Shown: in pieces, positions 42,798-52,428 of the stretch
How positions within the stretch are numbered: position 1 is the stretch's first letter
Layout: every line of letters begins with the position of its first letter
NCBI GenBank assembly: GCA_026129545.1
Contig: JAHCHX010000002.1
Coordinates: 788,292 to 852,291 of the forward strand
Reading direction: 5' to 3'
DNA from: Saprospiraceae bacterium
GTDB lineage: Bacteria; Bacteroidota; Bacteroidia; Chitinophagales; Saprospiraceae
Length of the DNA stretch: 64,000 bases
Notes under the pieces: generated by a model
Database searches by the model: none
What the model was told of the DNA's origin: nothing
What the model saw: only the letters and a program-made list of their open reading frames with translations
Program-made: the position numbers and the translations under genes

Positions 42798-43232
42798 TTA
42801 CTTCACCGCTATTTGGGTGGCGGTTTTTTCCTCTGTTTTTTTCTTCGGCAACACCACCTTCAATACCCCGTCGGCATATTCGGCAGAGATGTCGTCGCTT
42901 TTCACATTGTCGGGCAGGGTGAACGAGCGGCTGAACGAGCTGTAGCGATACTCCTGCCGCGTGTACTTTTCATCCTTGTCTTCCTTTTCCTCTTTTGATT
43001 CGCCGGAGATGGTGAGGTAGCCGCCTTGCACTTCCAATTTGAAGTCCTCTTTTTTGAAGCCGGGAGCGGCCACTTTCAGCTTGAAAGCGTTTTTGCTTTC
43101 CGTCACGTTCACGGCAGGCACCGACACACCCTTGACGGCGGGCCAGCGGCCGTTGTCGTCGAAAATGTCATCCATCCAACTTGAAATCGAGGGGAAAAAA
43201 CTGGTTTCTGGGTTCCATTTAATGAGTGACAT
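42798..43232 (-). CDS. Small heat-shock protein, Hsp20/alpha-crystallin
   Basis: A 144-residue Hsp20 chaperone that holds unfolding proteins in the cytoplasm under stress. The alpha-crystallin domain spans about 38-140: VNVTESKNAFKLKVAAPGFK, GGYLTISGESKEE, and the conserved ADGVLKVVLPKK. The I-x-I/V tail is replaced by a short ATQIAVK. The start is ATG 43232; an AGGAGGT Shine-Dalgarno stands 6 bases before it, unusually strong for this phylum, suggesting high expression. It is upstream of the PerM gene (65-base gap). Confidence 0.93.
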   Translation of the reverse strand: MSLIKWNPETSFFPSISSWMDDIFDDNGRWPAVKGVSVPAVNVTESKNAFKLKVAAPGFKKEDFKLEVQGGYLTISGESKEEKEDKDEKYTRQEYRYSSFSRSFTLPDNVKSDDISAEYADGVLKVVLPKKKTEEKTATQIAVK

Positions 43233-43515
43233 AATGACCTCCTTTTGTTTTGTGATTTGGATAAAACCCGTGAGTCGGAATCCATCACAAATATCGGGGC
43301 CGCCCTTCGCCAGTGGCAATGACTTCCAATAGGCGCGGCGTTGATTTTGCTCACCGCACTTTGTGTTTCGTCAAGATTTTTTCAGACAACTCGACACGCC
43401 ACACTTTTCGCCAATCTTGGACACCCGCCACAAGAAGGCTTCCCGCGTATGAGGGCTGTGGGCTACCTTCACCCACCCAATTTTTCGGTTCACCAAACTT
43501 CAACCTGCTACCGCC

Positions 43516-45603
43516 ATGCACAAATTGTTCGCCATCGCGCTTGTCTTTTTCACCACGGCTTCTTGGCTTTTGGCCCAGCCCAAAATTCAACTTCAAAATG
43601 TCGCCACGGGCTTTTCCCGCCCAGTGGACATCGCGCATTGCGGCGACAGCCGCTTGTTTGTGGTGGAGCAGGCGGGCAAAATTTGGATACTCGACAGCCT
43701 CGGCAACCGCCTGCCAGAGGTGTTTCTCGACATTCAGACACGGGTGCGCTCCAACGGCAACGAACAGGGCTTGCTCGGTTTGGCCTTCCCGCCCGACTAC
43801 GCCACGTCGGGCTATTTTTTTGTCAACTACACGCGCCAAACGGATGGGGCGACCCGCGTCTCGCGCTTCACCCGCGACGCACTCGACCCCAACAAGGCCG
43901 ACCCCAACAGCGAATTGTTCGTGCTGACCCAAAGCCAGCCTTTTGCCAACCACAACGGGGGCTGCATCAAATTCGGCCCCGATGGCTACCTCTACATCGC
44001 GCTCGGCGACGGCGGCTCCGGCGGCGACCCGCAGAACAATGGCCAGAAAAAAAACTCATGGCTCGGAAAAATCCTGCGCATTGACGTGAGCAACAGCAAC
44101 GCGAGCCAGCCCTACACCGTGCCTGCCGACAATCCCTTCGTGGGCGACGCGACCTACCTGCCGGAAATCTGGTCGTTGGGCTGGCGCAATCCGTGGCGAT
44201 TTTCGTTCGACCGGCTCACGGGCGAAATGTGGATAGCCGACGTGGGGCAAGGCGCTCGCGAGGAGATTGATTTTGAACCTGCCAACACGCCGGGACGAAA
44301 CTACGGCTGGCGATGCTACGAGGGCAACGCGGCCTACAACACGAGCGGCTGCTTGGGAGCGAGCAACTACACGCCGCCGGTATTCGACTACACGCACGGC
44401 GGGGGCAACGGATGTTCGGTGACGGGCGGCTTTGTCTATCGCGGCTCGAAGTACCCGGATTTGTATGGTTGCTATGTGTTTGCCGACTATTGCAGCGGGC
44501 GTTGGTGGTACACGCGCCGCAACCCGAACGGGACGTTCAGCACTTCGGTGCTGGCCAATTTTTCCACCTATCAGTACAGCAGTTTTGGGGAGGACAAGGA
44601 TGGTGAATTGTATGTGACGCTGCTCGGTTCGGGCAGCGTACAAAGGGTGCGGGAAGTGTGCTCGCCGTTCCAAATAGAATTGACAAAAATCATAAGCCCT
44701 GTGTGCGCCCAATCTTTTAGCGGCCTGTTGGAAGTAGGCGCAAGCGGAGGAGCCACCCCTGTCACTTACGCATGGTCGAATGGCACCACTGAGTCTGCCG
44801 CTGTTTACCTCAACCCCGGCACTTACACCGTCGCGGTGACGGACGGCAACGGCTGTGTGCGGCGCGACACTTTTGCAATCGAGCAGACGGGGCCGGATGT
44901 GCCTGTTTTGGCCGCAGCCGACACGGTGCTGTGCCCCGGTCAGTCCATCGAGCTGACGGCTTCCAACCTGACAGTGCCCAACACCTTGAATTGGTATCTC
45001 GACGGGGCGCTTTTCACCACGACCACTTCCTCCGAAAGTAGTTTTTCGCTGTCTGTCACGCAGCCGGGCATCTATGCCGTTTTGGTGGTGGATACTGTTT
45101 GTGCGCCCTATTCTGGCGATATCGAGATAACGGAGGAGACGATTCTTCCCCCGTTTGTGGGGCAGGTGGGCGACACGGTGGTGGCATCCGCTCCATGCGA
45201 GCAGTGGCTGCTCGACGGCCAGCCCATTCCGGGTGCCTCAGGCAATACCTATATCGCCCAGGCATCGGGATTCTACGAATGTTTGTTCACCTCGCCCAAT
45301 GGCTGCGTTTACACGCCCGGTTATCAGGTGACGGTCAGCGCGTCGTTCCCGCCCGATGTGCGTCATTTTTCGCTGGCTCCCAACCCGACGAAGGACGAGG
45401 TGGTGTTGACGTTGGAGTTGGAACGCTACGAGAGCATCACGCTCTTTTTGAGCGATGTGGGGCAAAAGGTGGTGTATAACCAATCGCGTCAAGGTCAAAA
45501 ATTGACGGTGCCCATTGACCTTAGGTCGCTTCCCGCTGGGACGTATTTCCTTACGATTCAGACGGATGCGGGACGTTTGGTGAGAAGGGTGGTGAAGAAC
45601 TGA
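43516..45603 (+). CDS. PQQ-dependent sugar dehydrogenase-like protein with T9SS sorting domain
   Basis: A 695-residue secreted protein. Signal peptide (LFAIALVFFTTASWLLAQ), then a soluble glucose dehydrogenase/HHIP-like six-bladed propeller (about 25-375) with NEQGLLGLAFPPDYA, HNGGCIKFGPDGYLYIALGD, WSLGWRNPWRFSFD and the YGWRCYEG strand. A SprB/PKD-like repeat follows (about 395-460), then an Ig-like stretch and a C-terminal type IX secretion sorting domain (HFSLAPNPTKDEVVL to the end). It is presumably placed on the cell surface or released by T9SS and oxidises sugars with PQQ; no PQQ biosynthesis genes are in the window. Confidence 0.9.
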   Translation: MHKLFAIALVFFTTASWLLAQPKIQLQNVATGFSRPVDIAHCGDSRLFVVEQAGKIWILDSLGNRLPEVFLDIQTRVRSNGNEQGLLGLAFPPDYATSGYFFVNYTRQTDGATRVSRFTRDALDPNKADPNSELFVLTQSQPFANHNGGCIKFGPDGYLYIALGDGGSGGDPQNNGQKKNSWLGKILRIDVSNSNASQPYTVPADNPFVGDATYLPEIWSLGWRNPWRFSFDRLTGEMWIADVGQGAREEIDFEPANTPGRNYGWRCYEGNAAYNTSGCLGASNYTPPVFDYTHGGGNGCSVTGGFVYRGSKYPDLYGCYVFADYCSGRWWYTRRNPNGTFSTSVLANFSTYQYSSFGEDKDGELYVTLLGSGSVQRVREVCSPFQIELTKIISPVCAQSFSGLLEVGASGGATPVTYAWSNGTTESAAVYLNPGTYTVAVTDGNGCVRRDTFAIEQTGPDVPVLAAADTVLCPGQSIELTASNLTVPNTLNWYLDGALFTTTTSSESSFSLSVTQPGIYAVLVVDTVCAPYSGDIEITEETILPPFVGQVGDTVVASAPCEQWLLDGQPIPGASGNTYIAQASGFYECLFTSPNGCVYTPGYQVTVSASFPPDVRHFSLAPNPTKDEVVLTLELERYESITLFLSDVGQKVVYNQSRQGQKLTVPIDLRSLPAGTYFLTIQTDAGRLVRRVVKN

Positions 45604-45625
45604 GGAGGGTTGTTTTTTTAAAAAA

Positions 45626-45685
45626 AAACACAGAGGCACGGAGACTACTTGGAATTATCCTCCGTGTCTCTGTGCCTCTGTGTTT
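45626..45685. terminator. Bidirectional terminator between converging genes
   Basis: AAACACAGAGGCAC (45627-45640 region) pairs with GTGCCTCTGTGTTT (45672-45685), and GGAG/CTCC extends the stem. It lies between the stops at 45603 and 45701, with A-rich and T-rich borders. Same motif style as the hairpins at 75 and 51413. Confidence 0.7.
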
Positions 45686-45700
45686 AACAAAAAACACTTC

Positions 45701-48358
45701 TCAACGTATCTGGTCGCCAAATGTATCGTCGGGTCGTTTTTTCTTGGCCGGGGCGGCTCTATCCTCATCGAGCTCGTCGTTGTAGATGTCCTTGTAATTG
45801 TCTGGGTAAAATTCCTCGTCTCGCGTGGGCGGCGCGGCGCCGTCCGTGTAATTGGCACAGTTGGTCTCTATGCCCAAATCGCCGGGCGGGCGCACAAAAC
45901 GAGCGTTGAAATCGTAGCCCGAGTTGGGGTCTTTTTCCAAGCGACTGATGAACCCGGCGAAAATGGGTCGGGCCATGCGAGAGCCTTGACCGTCGGAGAG
46001 TGTGGTAAAACGAATCCAGCGGTCTTCGCCGCCGACCCAAGTGCCGACCACGAGGCGCGGTGTCACGCCCATGAACCAAGCATCGGTCTGGTTTTGCGTG
46101 GTGCCCGTCTTGCCGCCTACCTCGCTTTTGAGGGCGTTGACACCGGGTGCGCCCGTCACATTGTATTTCAACATTTCGAGCATCACATAATTGGCGTTGG
46201 GCGGCAGGGCCGGGCGTTCTTCCGGCAACGAGCTGTAAATGCGGCGGCCGTTCTTGTCCCTGATTTCCCGAATGACATAAGGAGTCCCATACACACCTTT
46301 GTTTGCGAAAGTGGCATAAGCGGCAGTCATTTCCCACACCGTCAGGTCGGCAACGCCGAGGCAGATGGATGGTTGTTTCGGTATGCGATAGCGACCGTTG
46401 GGGCCGAGCGAGGAATCTATGCCCATGTTGTTGCAAAGACCGCGCACAGGCTCGGTGTCGCCCATTTGTTTCATCAAATAGGTGCTGATGGAGTTCACCG
46501 AGTTTTTGAGGGCCTCCTTGAGCGTGAGCCGGGCACCGGAGTATGAGTTGGTGGCGTTTTTGGGTGTCCAGTCGGTGATGTTCGTAAAATTCTGATACCG
46601 CGCCGGGATGGTCACCGGTTGGTCATAGACGGAAAAGCACGGGCTGATGTGCTGCTGCGCGATAGCGGTGGCATACACGAAGGGCTTGAACGTGGAGCCT
46701 ACCTGTCGGTCGGTGCGGATGTGGTCGAACTGAAAATGCTTGAAATGAATGCCGCCTACCCATGCTTTCACCTCGCTGGTGGAAGGGTCCATGGCGAGGA
46801 TGCCTGCTTGCAGGTGCATCCGATGGTAGCGCAGGCTGTCCATAGGCGACATGACCACCGTTTTTTCAAAATTGGGGCTGTCCCACGAAAAAACGGTCAT
46901 TGGCACTTTGGTGTCGAAAGCCTTTTTGGCCGCTGCTTGCAGGGCGCGATACTGCGTCTTGATTTCCGACCACTCCGGCCCGTTCATGATGCGGCGATAG
47001 ACAGATGCTTGCTCGGGGGTGACGTAGCCATCCGTTATCATTTTGCTGAGCGCGCCCGCTGTTTTTTCTTCTTCCAACATACGCTTGATGTCGGCATCGC
47101 GTAGCTCGAAGTCGTATTTCTGCTGCACGCGCTTGGTGATGGCATCGAAAAATTGCGGGCGGATGTTTTGGTATCGCTCGCTTTCGCGCACCCTATCCCA
47201 GAGCGATTCCTTGCGTATCTCGATTTCCTTGGGAGAGGTGTCGCCCGTGCGGTAGGTCCACGGGTCGCGGTTTTTCCAGACTTGGAAAAATCGCTCTTGG
47301 AGTTTTTTCATGTGCTCCTGCATGGCGGCCTCGGCGTGTAGCTGATACGCGGGGTCAATGGTGGTGTAGATGCGAAGGCCGTCTTTGTAGATGTTGTATT
47401 TGGAGCCATCAGGGCGGCGGCTTTCGGGCGCGTCGAGGATGCGGGCCAAATCTTTTTTCAACTCGGCGCAGAGGTATGGCGCGCGGTCGTCGGTGAAGTT
47501 GACTCGCTTGAAACGGCTCATGTCGGGTGGTATCACTTTCACGCGGTCGAATTCCTCTTTGGTGATGAAGCCGTTGTTGTACATCTGATACAGTACTATC
47601 CAGCGCCGTTTCATGGCGCGTTCGGGAAAGCGCACGGGGTTGAAATAAGAGGGGTTTTGGAGCATCCCGATTAGCAAGGCGGCTTCCTCGAGGCTCAAGT
47701 CCGCTTGGCTTTTCCCAAAATAAACTTCCGATGCCGCGTGAATGCCGTAGGCGTTGTTGATGAAATTGAACTGGTTGAGGTACATGGCCAATATCTCCTC
47801 TTTGGTGTAGCTGCGTTCCAGTTTCACCGCCGTAATCCATTCGCGGAGTTTCATGTATATCAACTTGAAGGTCTTTTGCAATTTGCCCATGCCCGCGAAG
47901 TCGCGGTCGGAATAGAGCATTTTTGCCAGCTGCTGCGTGATGGTGGAGCCGCCGCCCGCGCTTTGGTCGCGCATGAGGATGGTGCGAAACATCACCCGCG
48001 CCACAGCCTTGGCATCAATGCCGCAGTGCTGCCGAAATCGCTCGTCCTCCGTGGCGATGAGCGCATTGACGAGGTGGGGGCTGAGGTCTTCGTAAGCTAC
48101 CGGGACGCGATTCTCGATGAAGTAGCGCCCCAACACTTCGCCGTTGTTGGCCAACACTTCGCTGGCCAATGCGGAGCTGGGGTCTTCGAGCTCTCGAAAC
48201 GAGGGGATGGCGGAGAAGCTGATGCTCAAAAACAGGATGATGACGGCCAAAAGGCCGCCTGCCAACAAGCGCCAGGTCCAGCGAACGATGCTGCGATAGA
48301 GCGATGCGCGTTTTTCTTGCAGGGCTGCTTTGATAGAGATAAGATGTTGAGGCTCCAT
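45701..48358 (-). CDS. Penicillin-binding protein 1A (bifunctional transglycosylase/transpeptidase)
   Basis: An 885-residue class A PBP building peptidoglycan in the periplasm. A short cytoplasmic part and one membrane helix (about 33-55) are followed by the GT51 domain with ATEDERFRQHCGID (catalytic glutamate) and GGGSTITQQLAKML. The transpeptidase domain has the SxxK serine in VGSTFKPFVYA, the SxN motif KNSVNS and KTGTTQNQTDAWFMG. The C-terminal tail is acidic and lysine/arginine rich (EDRAAPAKKKRPDD). The frame runs to a TTG at 48406; the ATG at 48358 is used. Divergent order: the class C hydrolase gene lies upstream on the same strand with 193 bases between. Confidence 0.93.
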   Translation of the reverse strand: MEPQHLISIKAALQEKRASLYRSIVRWTWRLLAGGLLAVIILFLSISFSAIPSFRELEDPSSALASEVLANNGEVLGRYFIENRVPVAYEDLSPHLVNALIATEDERFRQHCGIDAKAVARVMFRTILMRDQSAGGGSTITQQLAKMLYSDRDFAGMGKLQKTFKLIYMKLREWITAVKLERSYTKEEILAMYLNQFNFINNAYGIHAASEVYFGKSQADLSLEEAALLIGMLQNPSYFNPVRFPERAMKRRWIVLYQMYNNGFITKEEFDRVKVIPPDMSRFKRVNFTDDRAPYLCAELKKDLARILDAPESRRPDGSKYNIYKDGLRIYTTIDPAYQLHAEAAMQEHMKKLQERFFQVWKNRDPWTYRTGDTSPKEIEIRKESLWDRVRESERYQNIRPQFFDAITKRVQQKYDFELRDADIKRMLEEEKTAGALSKMITDGYVTPEQASVYRRIMNGPEWSEIKTQYRALQAAAKKAFDTKVPMTVFSWDSPNFEKTVVMSPMDSLRYHRMHLQAGILAMDPSTSEVKAWVGGIHFKHFQFDHIRTDRQVGSTFKPFVYATAIAQQHISPCFSVYDQPVTIPARYQNFTNITDWTPKNATNSYSGARLTLKEALKNSVNSISTYLMKQMGDTEPVRGLCNNMGIDSSLGPNGRYRIPKQPSICLGVADLTVWEMTAAYATFANKGVYGTPYVIREIRDKNGRRIYSSLPEERPALPPNANYVMLEMLKYNVTGAPGVNALKSEVGGKTGTTQNQTDAWFMGVTPRLVVGTWVGGEDRWIRFTTLSDGQGSRMARPIFAGFISRLEKDPNSGYDFNARFVRPPGDLGIETNCANYTDGAAPPTRDEEFYPDNYKDIYNDELDEDRAAPAKKKRPDDTFGDQIR

Positions 48359-48551
48359 GTGCGCGAGGGGTGCTATGAATGGCTTGGGAGGGATTCGGAT
48401 GCACAAAAGTATTCAGACGCAGGCTTAACTAACACGCCACTGGGCACTTTTAATACATTGCGGCGCCGAGACACAGAGATTTTTTCAAAAACATTGATTT
48501 TCAAAAAAATGAAATCTCCGCACGAATTGCTTGAGGGCTCTTGGCGGGCGC

Positions 48552-49754
48552 TCATCTGCAATCCTTCCACCGCTCGAAGAAGACGGGAATGCACTCTCTG
48601 CTCAGTTCCGAGTGCGCGTTGAACAGGATGCACACCCCGATGTCGTCGCGGCGATTGAAGGCTATTTCGCCCTTGAACCCATTCACATAGCCGCCGTGGT
48701 AGATGATGGTGTCTGTGCCATCCTGCAACACCCGCCAGCCCAGCGCGTAGGAAGCCGCGTCGCGCTGGAGCCAGTTGGGGAAAATGCGGCGTTCCTTGTC
48801 GGTCTTGATGACGGGGCGGAACACGCGGTCGAGCGTTGCCTCCGCGACGATGTCGGGCCGATGCCCAAGCAATACTTGCAGCCATGCGCCCATATCGGCG
48901 GCGCTGGCGTTCACCCCGCCGGCGGCCACGGCGTTGTAGTAGCGCGTCGTGATGTCGCCGATTCTCCATCCGGCGGCGGTTTTGAAGTGGGGCAGCGCCC
49001 TGTTGGCGGCGAATTGCATGGTGGAGTAGTCGCATGAGGCAGCGTTCATGCCCGCCGGGCGCAGTATTTTTTCAAACAAAAGTTCCTGATATGGCTTGCC
49101 GGTGGCTCCGCGCATGACTTCCTCGATGATGCTGAACGCGGCATTCTGATACGCGAAAAAATCGCCTTCCTTGCCTTTTACGGGGGCTTTGGGAAAATAG
49201 TCCGTCACGATTTTTCGGATGCTGTAGCCTCGCTCCACGAGGTTGGTGTAGGCATGGTAGGGCAGCCCGGTGGTGTGCGACAGCAGGTGCCAGAGGCGCA
49301 CGCGCGCGGCCTGTTGGCGGTCGCCCAGCGTGAATTGGGGGAAATGCTTTTGCACTTTTTCATCCCAATCGAGCAGGCCGTCCGCTGCCAGTATGCCCGT
49401 CAGCACGCCCGCGAATCCTTTTGACAGCGAGCCGATTCTGAACAGCGTATTGGCATCCACCGAGTCTTGGGTGCCAGCCACTTTCACGCCATAGCCACGC
49501 GCGAACACGATTTGCCCGTCTTTCACGACTACCACCGCTGCGCCGGGCGTTTGTGTCAGCGCCATTTCGTTGGCAAAAAACTGGTCGTATTCGTCGAGAA
49601 AGGCGCTGAGGTACGGATGAGCGGTGAGCGACTTCGGATGATGAAAGGAAGCCAGCGATTGCGCTGGCGCGTCTGCACAGGTGGGCAGCACGAGTGAGGC
49701 GAGGATTATCGCGGCGACCGCGGGCATTTGTGAGAGGATACGGGATGATTTCAT
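48552..49754 (-). CDS. Class C beta-lactamase-like serine hydrolase (lipoprotein)
   Basis: A 400-residue serine hydrolase of the AmpC/esterase group. A lipoprotein-type signal (ILASLVLPTC, lipobox cysteine about 26) is followed by the fold: nucleophile motif SLSK in FRIGSLSKGF, YQN in FFAYQNAAFSI (the class C YxN) and HGG in IIYHGGYVNGFKG. Members include D-Ala-D-Ala peptidases, esterases and beta-lactamases; I cannot tell which, and true resistance is not implied. Start ATG 49754. Located upstream of PBP1A on the same strand, which would suit a cell-wall role. Confidence 0.88.
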   Translation of the reverse strand: MKSSRILSQMPAVAAIILASLVLPTCADAPAQSLASFHHPKSLTAHPYLSAFLDEYDQFFANEMALTQTPGAAVVVVKDGQIVFARGYGVKVAGTQDSVDANTLFRIGSLSKGFAGVLTGILAADGLLDWDEKVQKHFPQFTLGDRQQAARVRLWHLLSHTTGLPYHAYTNLVERGYSIRKIVTDYFPKAPVKGKEGDFFAYQNAAFSIIEEVMRGATGKPYQELLFEKILRPAGMNAASCDYSTMQFAANRALPHFKTAAGWRIGDITTRYYNAVAAGGVNASAADMGAWLQVLLGHRPDIVAEATLDRVFRPVIKTDKERRIFPNWLQRDAASYALGWRVLQDGTDTIIYHGGYVNGFKGEIAFNRRDDIGVCILFNAHSELSRECIPVFFERWKDCR

Positions 49755-49821
49755 GCTGGGGGCGAAAATAGTTCACCAACGAGATTTTGCCAGTCTGTAT
49801 TTTCCAAAATGTGCCAAGCAT

Positions 49822-49829
49822 TACTTTTG
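49822..49829 (+). promoter_or_regulatory. TAnnTTTG box directly before a start codon
   Basis: TACTTTTG ends only 4 bases before the ATG at 49834. If this is the true -7 box, the transcript would start near the start codon and be nearly leaderless. No -33 TTG at the usual spacing. Confidence 0.3.
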
Positions 49830-49833
49830 TCCC

Positions 49834-50403
49834 ATGCGAAAACTTGACGACCAACTCAAAGCAGCTATCGCCCGATTGCCAGTCAAAGAAAAAGACAAAC
49901 TGCTTTTTCGCCTTGTGGCCAAAGATGAAAAATTGGTCAGAAAACTCATCTTCGAACTGCTCGAAGGCGGCGAAACCCGCGACGACCGTGCCGATGAGCT
50001 GCGCCAACAGATTGCCAAATATCTGCCCACAACAGGCGCGCTCTATCTCACGCCCGGGCTGCTGCTGCTCGACCTGCGGCATTGGAACGCCCGCATCAAC
50101 GAGCATGTGCAAGCCACCAAAGACAAATCGGGCGAGGTGAGTCTCGTCGTTTTTCTGCTGGCCGAAGCGTTTCGGCGGCACAACGAAATGCTTCTTCGCT
50201 TCCCAGCCCACCGCAGCCAGACTTTCGCGCCATACGTCGTGAAGCGCGTGTCGGTTATTTTGAAAAAAGCCGAAAAATTGCACGAGGACTATTTCATCGA
50301 GTTTCGCCGCGAATTGAATGAGTTGCTTGATTTTATTTGGGGCTTCAAGCCTACCGCGCAGCTCGCTCAGCAGGAGGGCCTGCCCAGACGGTGGGAATAC
50401 TGA
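49834..50403 (+). CDS. Conserved helical protein, unknown
   Basis: A 189-residue, mostly helical, highly charged protein. Its start, LDDQLKAAIARLPVKEKDK followed by LLFRLVAKDEKLV, and the RHWNARINEHVQATKD and YVVKRVSVILKKAEK segments recall a conserved hypothetical family in Bacteroidota that I remember only as uncharacterised. No signal peptide or membrane helix. The frame runs upstream to 49681 through the divergent hydrolase gene, so the ATG at 49834 is chosen. It is divergent from the class C hydrolase gene, with 79 bases between starts. Confidence 0.65.
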   Translation: MRKLDDQLKAAIARLPVKEKDKLLFRLVAKDEKLVRKLIFELLEGGETRDDRADELRQQIAKYLPTTGALYLTPGLLLLDLRHWNARINEHVQATKDKSGEVSLVVFLLAEAFRRHNEMLLRFPAHRSQTFAPYVVKRVSVILKKAEKLHEDYFIEFRRELNELLDFIWGFKPTAQLAQQEGLPRRWEY

Positions 50404-50434
50404 TGTTGGGCGTGGGGAGGGAAAGGCATCAAAA

Positions 50435-50463
50435 TATACCTTGATTCGCTTGGATTTGTCATC
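50435..50463 (-). repeat. Truncated family A repeat
   Basis: TATACCTTGATTCGCTTGG followed by ATTTGTCA matches one end of family A; the rest of the repeat is missing. The rest of the 50404-50739 gap shows no gene; it contains only A/T-rich sequence. Confidence 0.6.
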
Positions 50464-50739
50464 CTTCCAACATTTGACCTCTCCGAGGTTTGTGCGATTT
50501 TGGTGCGTTTGCCTTGGGGCGGCCTCCTTGCAAGTACGCTGCAACCCAAGTCGCCTGAAGATGCCAGAAAGACTCAAAGGCTTTCAAAATCTGTTAGTTA
50601 ATCCTTTGTTTAGTAGCGACTTTGTGGCAAAATCTAATTTATGGAGCACTAAATTTGCCCCACAAAGAATTGGCATGGCACTGTCCCCACAAAGTTGTTC
50701 GCACGTTTGCCCGCTTGCCAATCCAGTCCGCCCACCAAG

Positions 50740-51357
50740 ATGACAAAAAGACTTGGGTTAGAGATCTTCGAACGTTTGAAAACGGGTGCCGAGGTACTTG
50801 ATGCAGATTTTGATGCCATTTTTTCCAAAAAAATCAGGGCACTGTCAGAGGTGCATTTCACGCCTATAAAAGTGGCGCTTGCCGCTGCGGATTTTCTCGT
50901 TGACGAGCCGGGCACACGAGTGCTCGATGTGGGGTCGGGCGTGGGAAAGTTTTGCATGATTGGTGCCAGCTGTACCGAAGGGCATTTCACCGGAGTGGAG
51001 CAACGCGAGCGCCTGCACCAATTGTCGGTGCGGCTGTCGGAACGCTACCATGTCGCGAACACGCACTTCATCCTGTCCAACATGGTGTATGTTGATTTCA
51101 ACACCTTCGATGCGATATACCTTTTCAATCCTTTCTACGAAAATATTCTGCAATCGAATCCAATAGACAATTCGGTCAAATTGGACAAAATCCTTTATGC
51201 CGTTTACTCGCTGTATGTGCGCCAACAATTGGACACCATGCCCGTCGGGACAAGGGTGGCCACCTATTTTAGTTATCTCGACGAAGTGCCGGACAGTTAT
51301 GAGATACAGGCTACCGACTTCGACCGAAAGCTGAAGCTGTGGCAGAAAGTGAAGTGA
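50740..51357 (+). CDS. Class I SAM-dependent methyltransferase-like protein
   Basis: A 205-residue protein with a Rossmann methyltransferase core: VLDVGSGVGKFCMIGA (motif I), FTGVEQRERLHQL (motif II acidic residue) and FDAIYLFNPFYENIL, where the usual catalytic region carries NPFYEN. The N-terminal 50 residues (LTKTGAEVLDADFDAIF-like) are helical. The frame start at 50695 is a TTG; the ATG at 50740 is preferred. Substrate unknown; the NPF(Y) motif resembles N-methyltransferase NPPY loosely, which is weak evidence. A terminator follows at 51413. Confidence 0.8.
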   Translation: MTKRLGLEIFERLKTGAEVLDADFDAIFSKKIRALSEVHFTPIKVALAAADFLVDEPGTRVLDVGSGVGKFCMIGASCTEGHFTGVEQRERLHQLSVRLSERYHVANTHFILSNMVYVDFNTFDAIYLFNPFYENILQSNPIDNSVKLDKILYAVYSLYVRQQLDTMPVGTRVATYFSYLDEVPDSYEIQATDFDRKLKLWQKVK

Positions 51358-51412
51358 AAACCATTTTTTGGGGTGCGTTCAAGGGGATGCCCACTGTTCT
51401 TGGGTTGCAAAC

Positions 51413-51497
51413 AAAAACACCGAGACCCAGCAGCACGCAGCGTCAATTTTTTCAGAATCAACCCTCTCTGTGTGCCTTTGGGTCTCGGTGTTTTTTT
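51413..51497. terminator. Bidirectional terminator between converging genes
   Basis: Perfect 17-base arms AAAAACACCGAGACCCA (51413-51429) and its complement (51479-51495), with T-run after and A-run before, enclosing about 50 bases. Lies between stops at 51357 and 51524. Confidence 0.75.
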
Positions 51498-51523
51498 GAG
51501 AATGCCCCTAATGACCTTTCCAA

Positions 51524-52342
51524 CTACTTGTGAATCCTGTTCACCAGATTCTCTACCACATAGCGCTTCATCCCGGTCTGGAAATCTTCCACGCGCGTTT
51601 CGAGTCTTTTCACCAATATGCTCACGACAATGCCCAAGATGATGGCCAGAATCGTGGTGAAAAACGCCGAGCCCATCGAGTCAATCAACGCCTGAATGTC
51701 GGTAGAACTCACTGCAGGTGCCACAGGCGTGGCGGCAGGTGTCGCCGTCGTTGTGGCGGCAGCTATCACTGGTTTGGTTTGGCCCATGCTCAATATCGCC
51801 GAGGCCATGCCCCACACCGTGCCGAGGAAACCGAAGGTCGGTATCAAAGTCTGGCAAGTGCTGATGAGCCAAAATTCTTTCTCGAGCGATTTGCGCTGCA
51901 TCTCGCTCACTGTTTCCACCATGGAGAGCGTTTCGCCGGTGGAGCTTTCCGCGCGGAATTTTGTGGTGGCTTGCTTGATGAGGTCGGTCAGCAAACGCGG
52001 CCCCATGCGTTTTTCGGCATCAATGGTCTCCAACTTGATGCGGGCCACATCCTCCGGGTAGAGCACATATTGCTCGGCCTCCGGCAGCAACTTGGCCATG
52101 TAGGCCCCTTCTTCCTGCTGGATGCGCTGGCTGAGCGCGTGGATGCCAAACAAGCAGATGAAGAAGCAGGCAATCGTGGCGGCCTGTATGATTCCGGCGG
52201 GCATTTTGCCGCCCAGCGCGAAGAAGAAGGTTTCTAAGGAAGAGCCAGACGGAGCGGTGTGATAACCGAGCGCCATCAAAGCGGCGATAACGAAAGCAAT
52301 GCCGAGACCGGCAACAATTTGCAGATTTTTATTGGCAAACAT
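51524..52342 (-). CDS. MotA/TolQ/ExbB-like stator channel protein
   Basis: A 272-residue membrane protein with four helices: AGLGIAFVIAALMALGY (about 8-26), IIQAATIACFFICLFGI (about 48-66), and the two core stator helices PTFGFLGTVWGMASAIL (about 158-176) and FFTTILAIILGIVVSILV (about 222-242), the proline and small-residue pattern of TolQ/ExbB/MotA channels. Between helices 3 and 4 is an unusual Ala/Thr/Pro-rich insert (about 185-205). It would use ion flow across the inner membrane to drive a partner. The frame start at 52600 runs through the upstream gene; the ATG at 52342 is used. Third gene of the operon. Confidence 0.8.
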   Translation of the reverse strand: MFANKNLQIVAGLGIAFVIAALMALGYHTAPSGSSLETFFFALGGKMPAGIIQAATIACFFICLFGIHALSQRIQQEEGAYMAKLLPEAEQYVLYPEDVARIKLETIDAEKRMGPRLLTDLIKQATTKFRAESSTGETLSMVETVSEMQRKSLEKEFWLISTCQTLIPTFGFLGTVWGMASAILSMGQTKPVIAAATTTATPAATPVAPAVSSTDIQALIDSMGSAFFTTILAIILGIVVSILVKRLETRVEDFQTGMKRYVVENLVNRIHK

Positions 52343-52428
52343 GGCTGAGATGTGTTTGAGTGTTAGAAAAGGTTGAAGTGGTTTTTCAAGAGTTGGCAGG
52401 AATCCCCCGTGCACCGTCCATTGGTTGA

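Noticed and set aside
48552..49754. True beta-lactamase (antibiotic resistance) call
   Set aside because: The motifs SxxK, YxN and HGG fit many esterases and D-Ala-D-Ala peptidases, and the lipoprotein anchor is unlike typical resistance enzymes.
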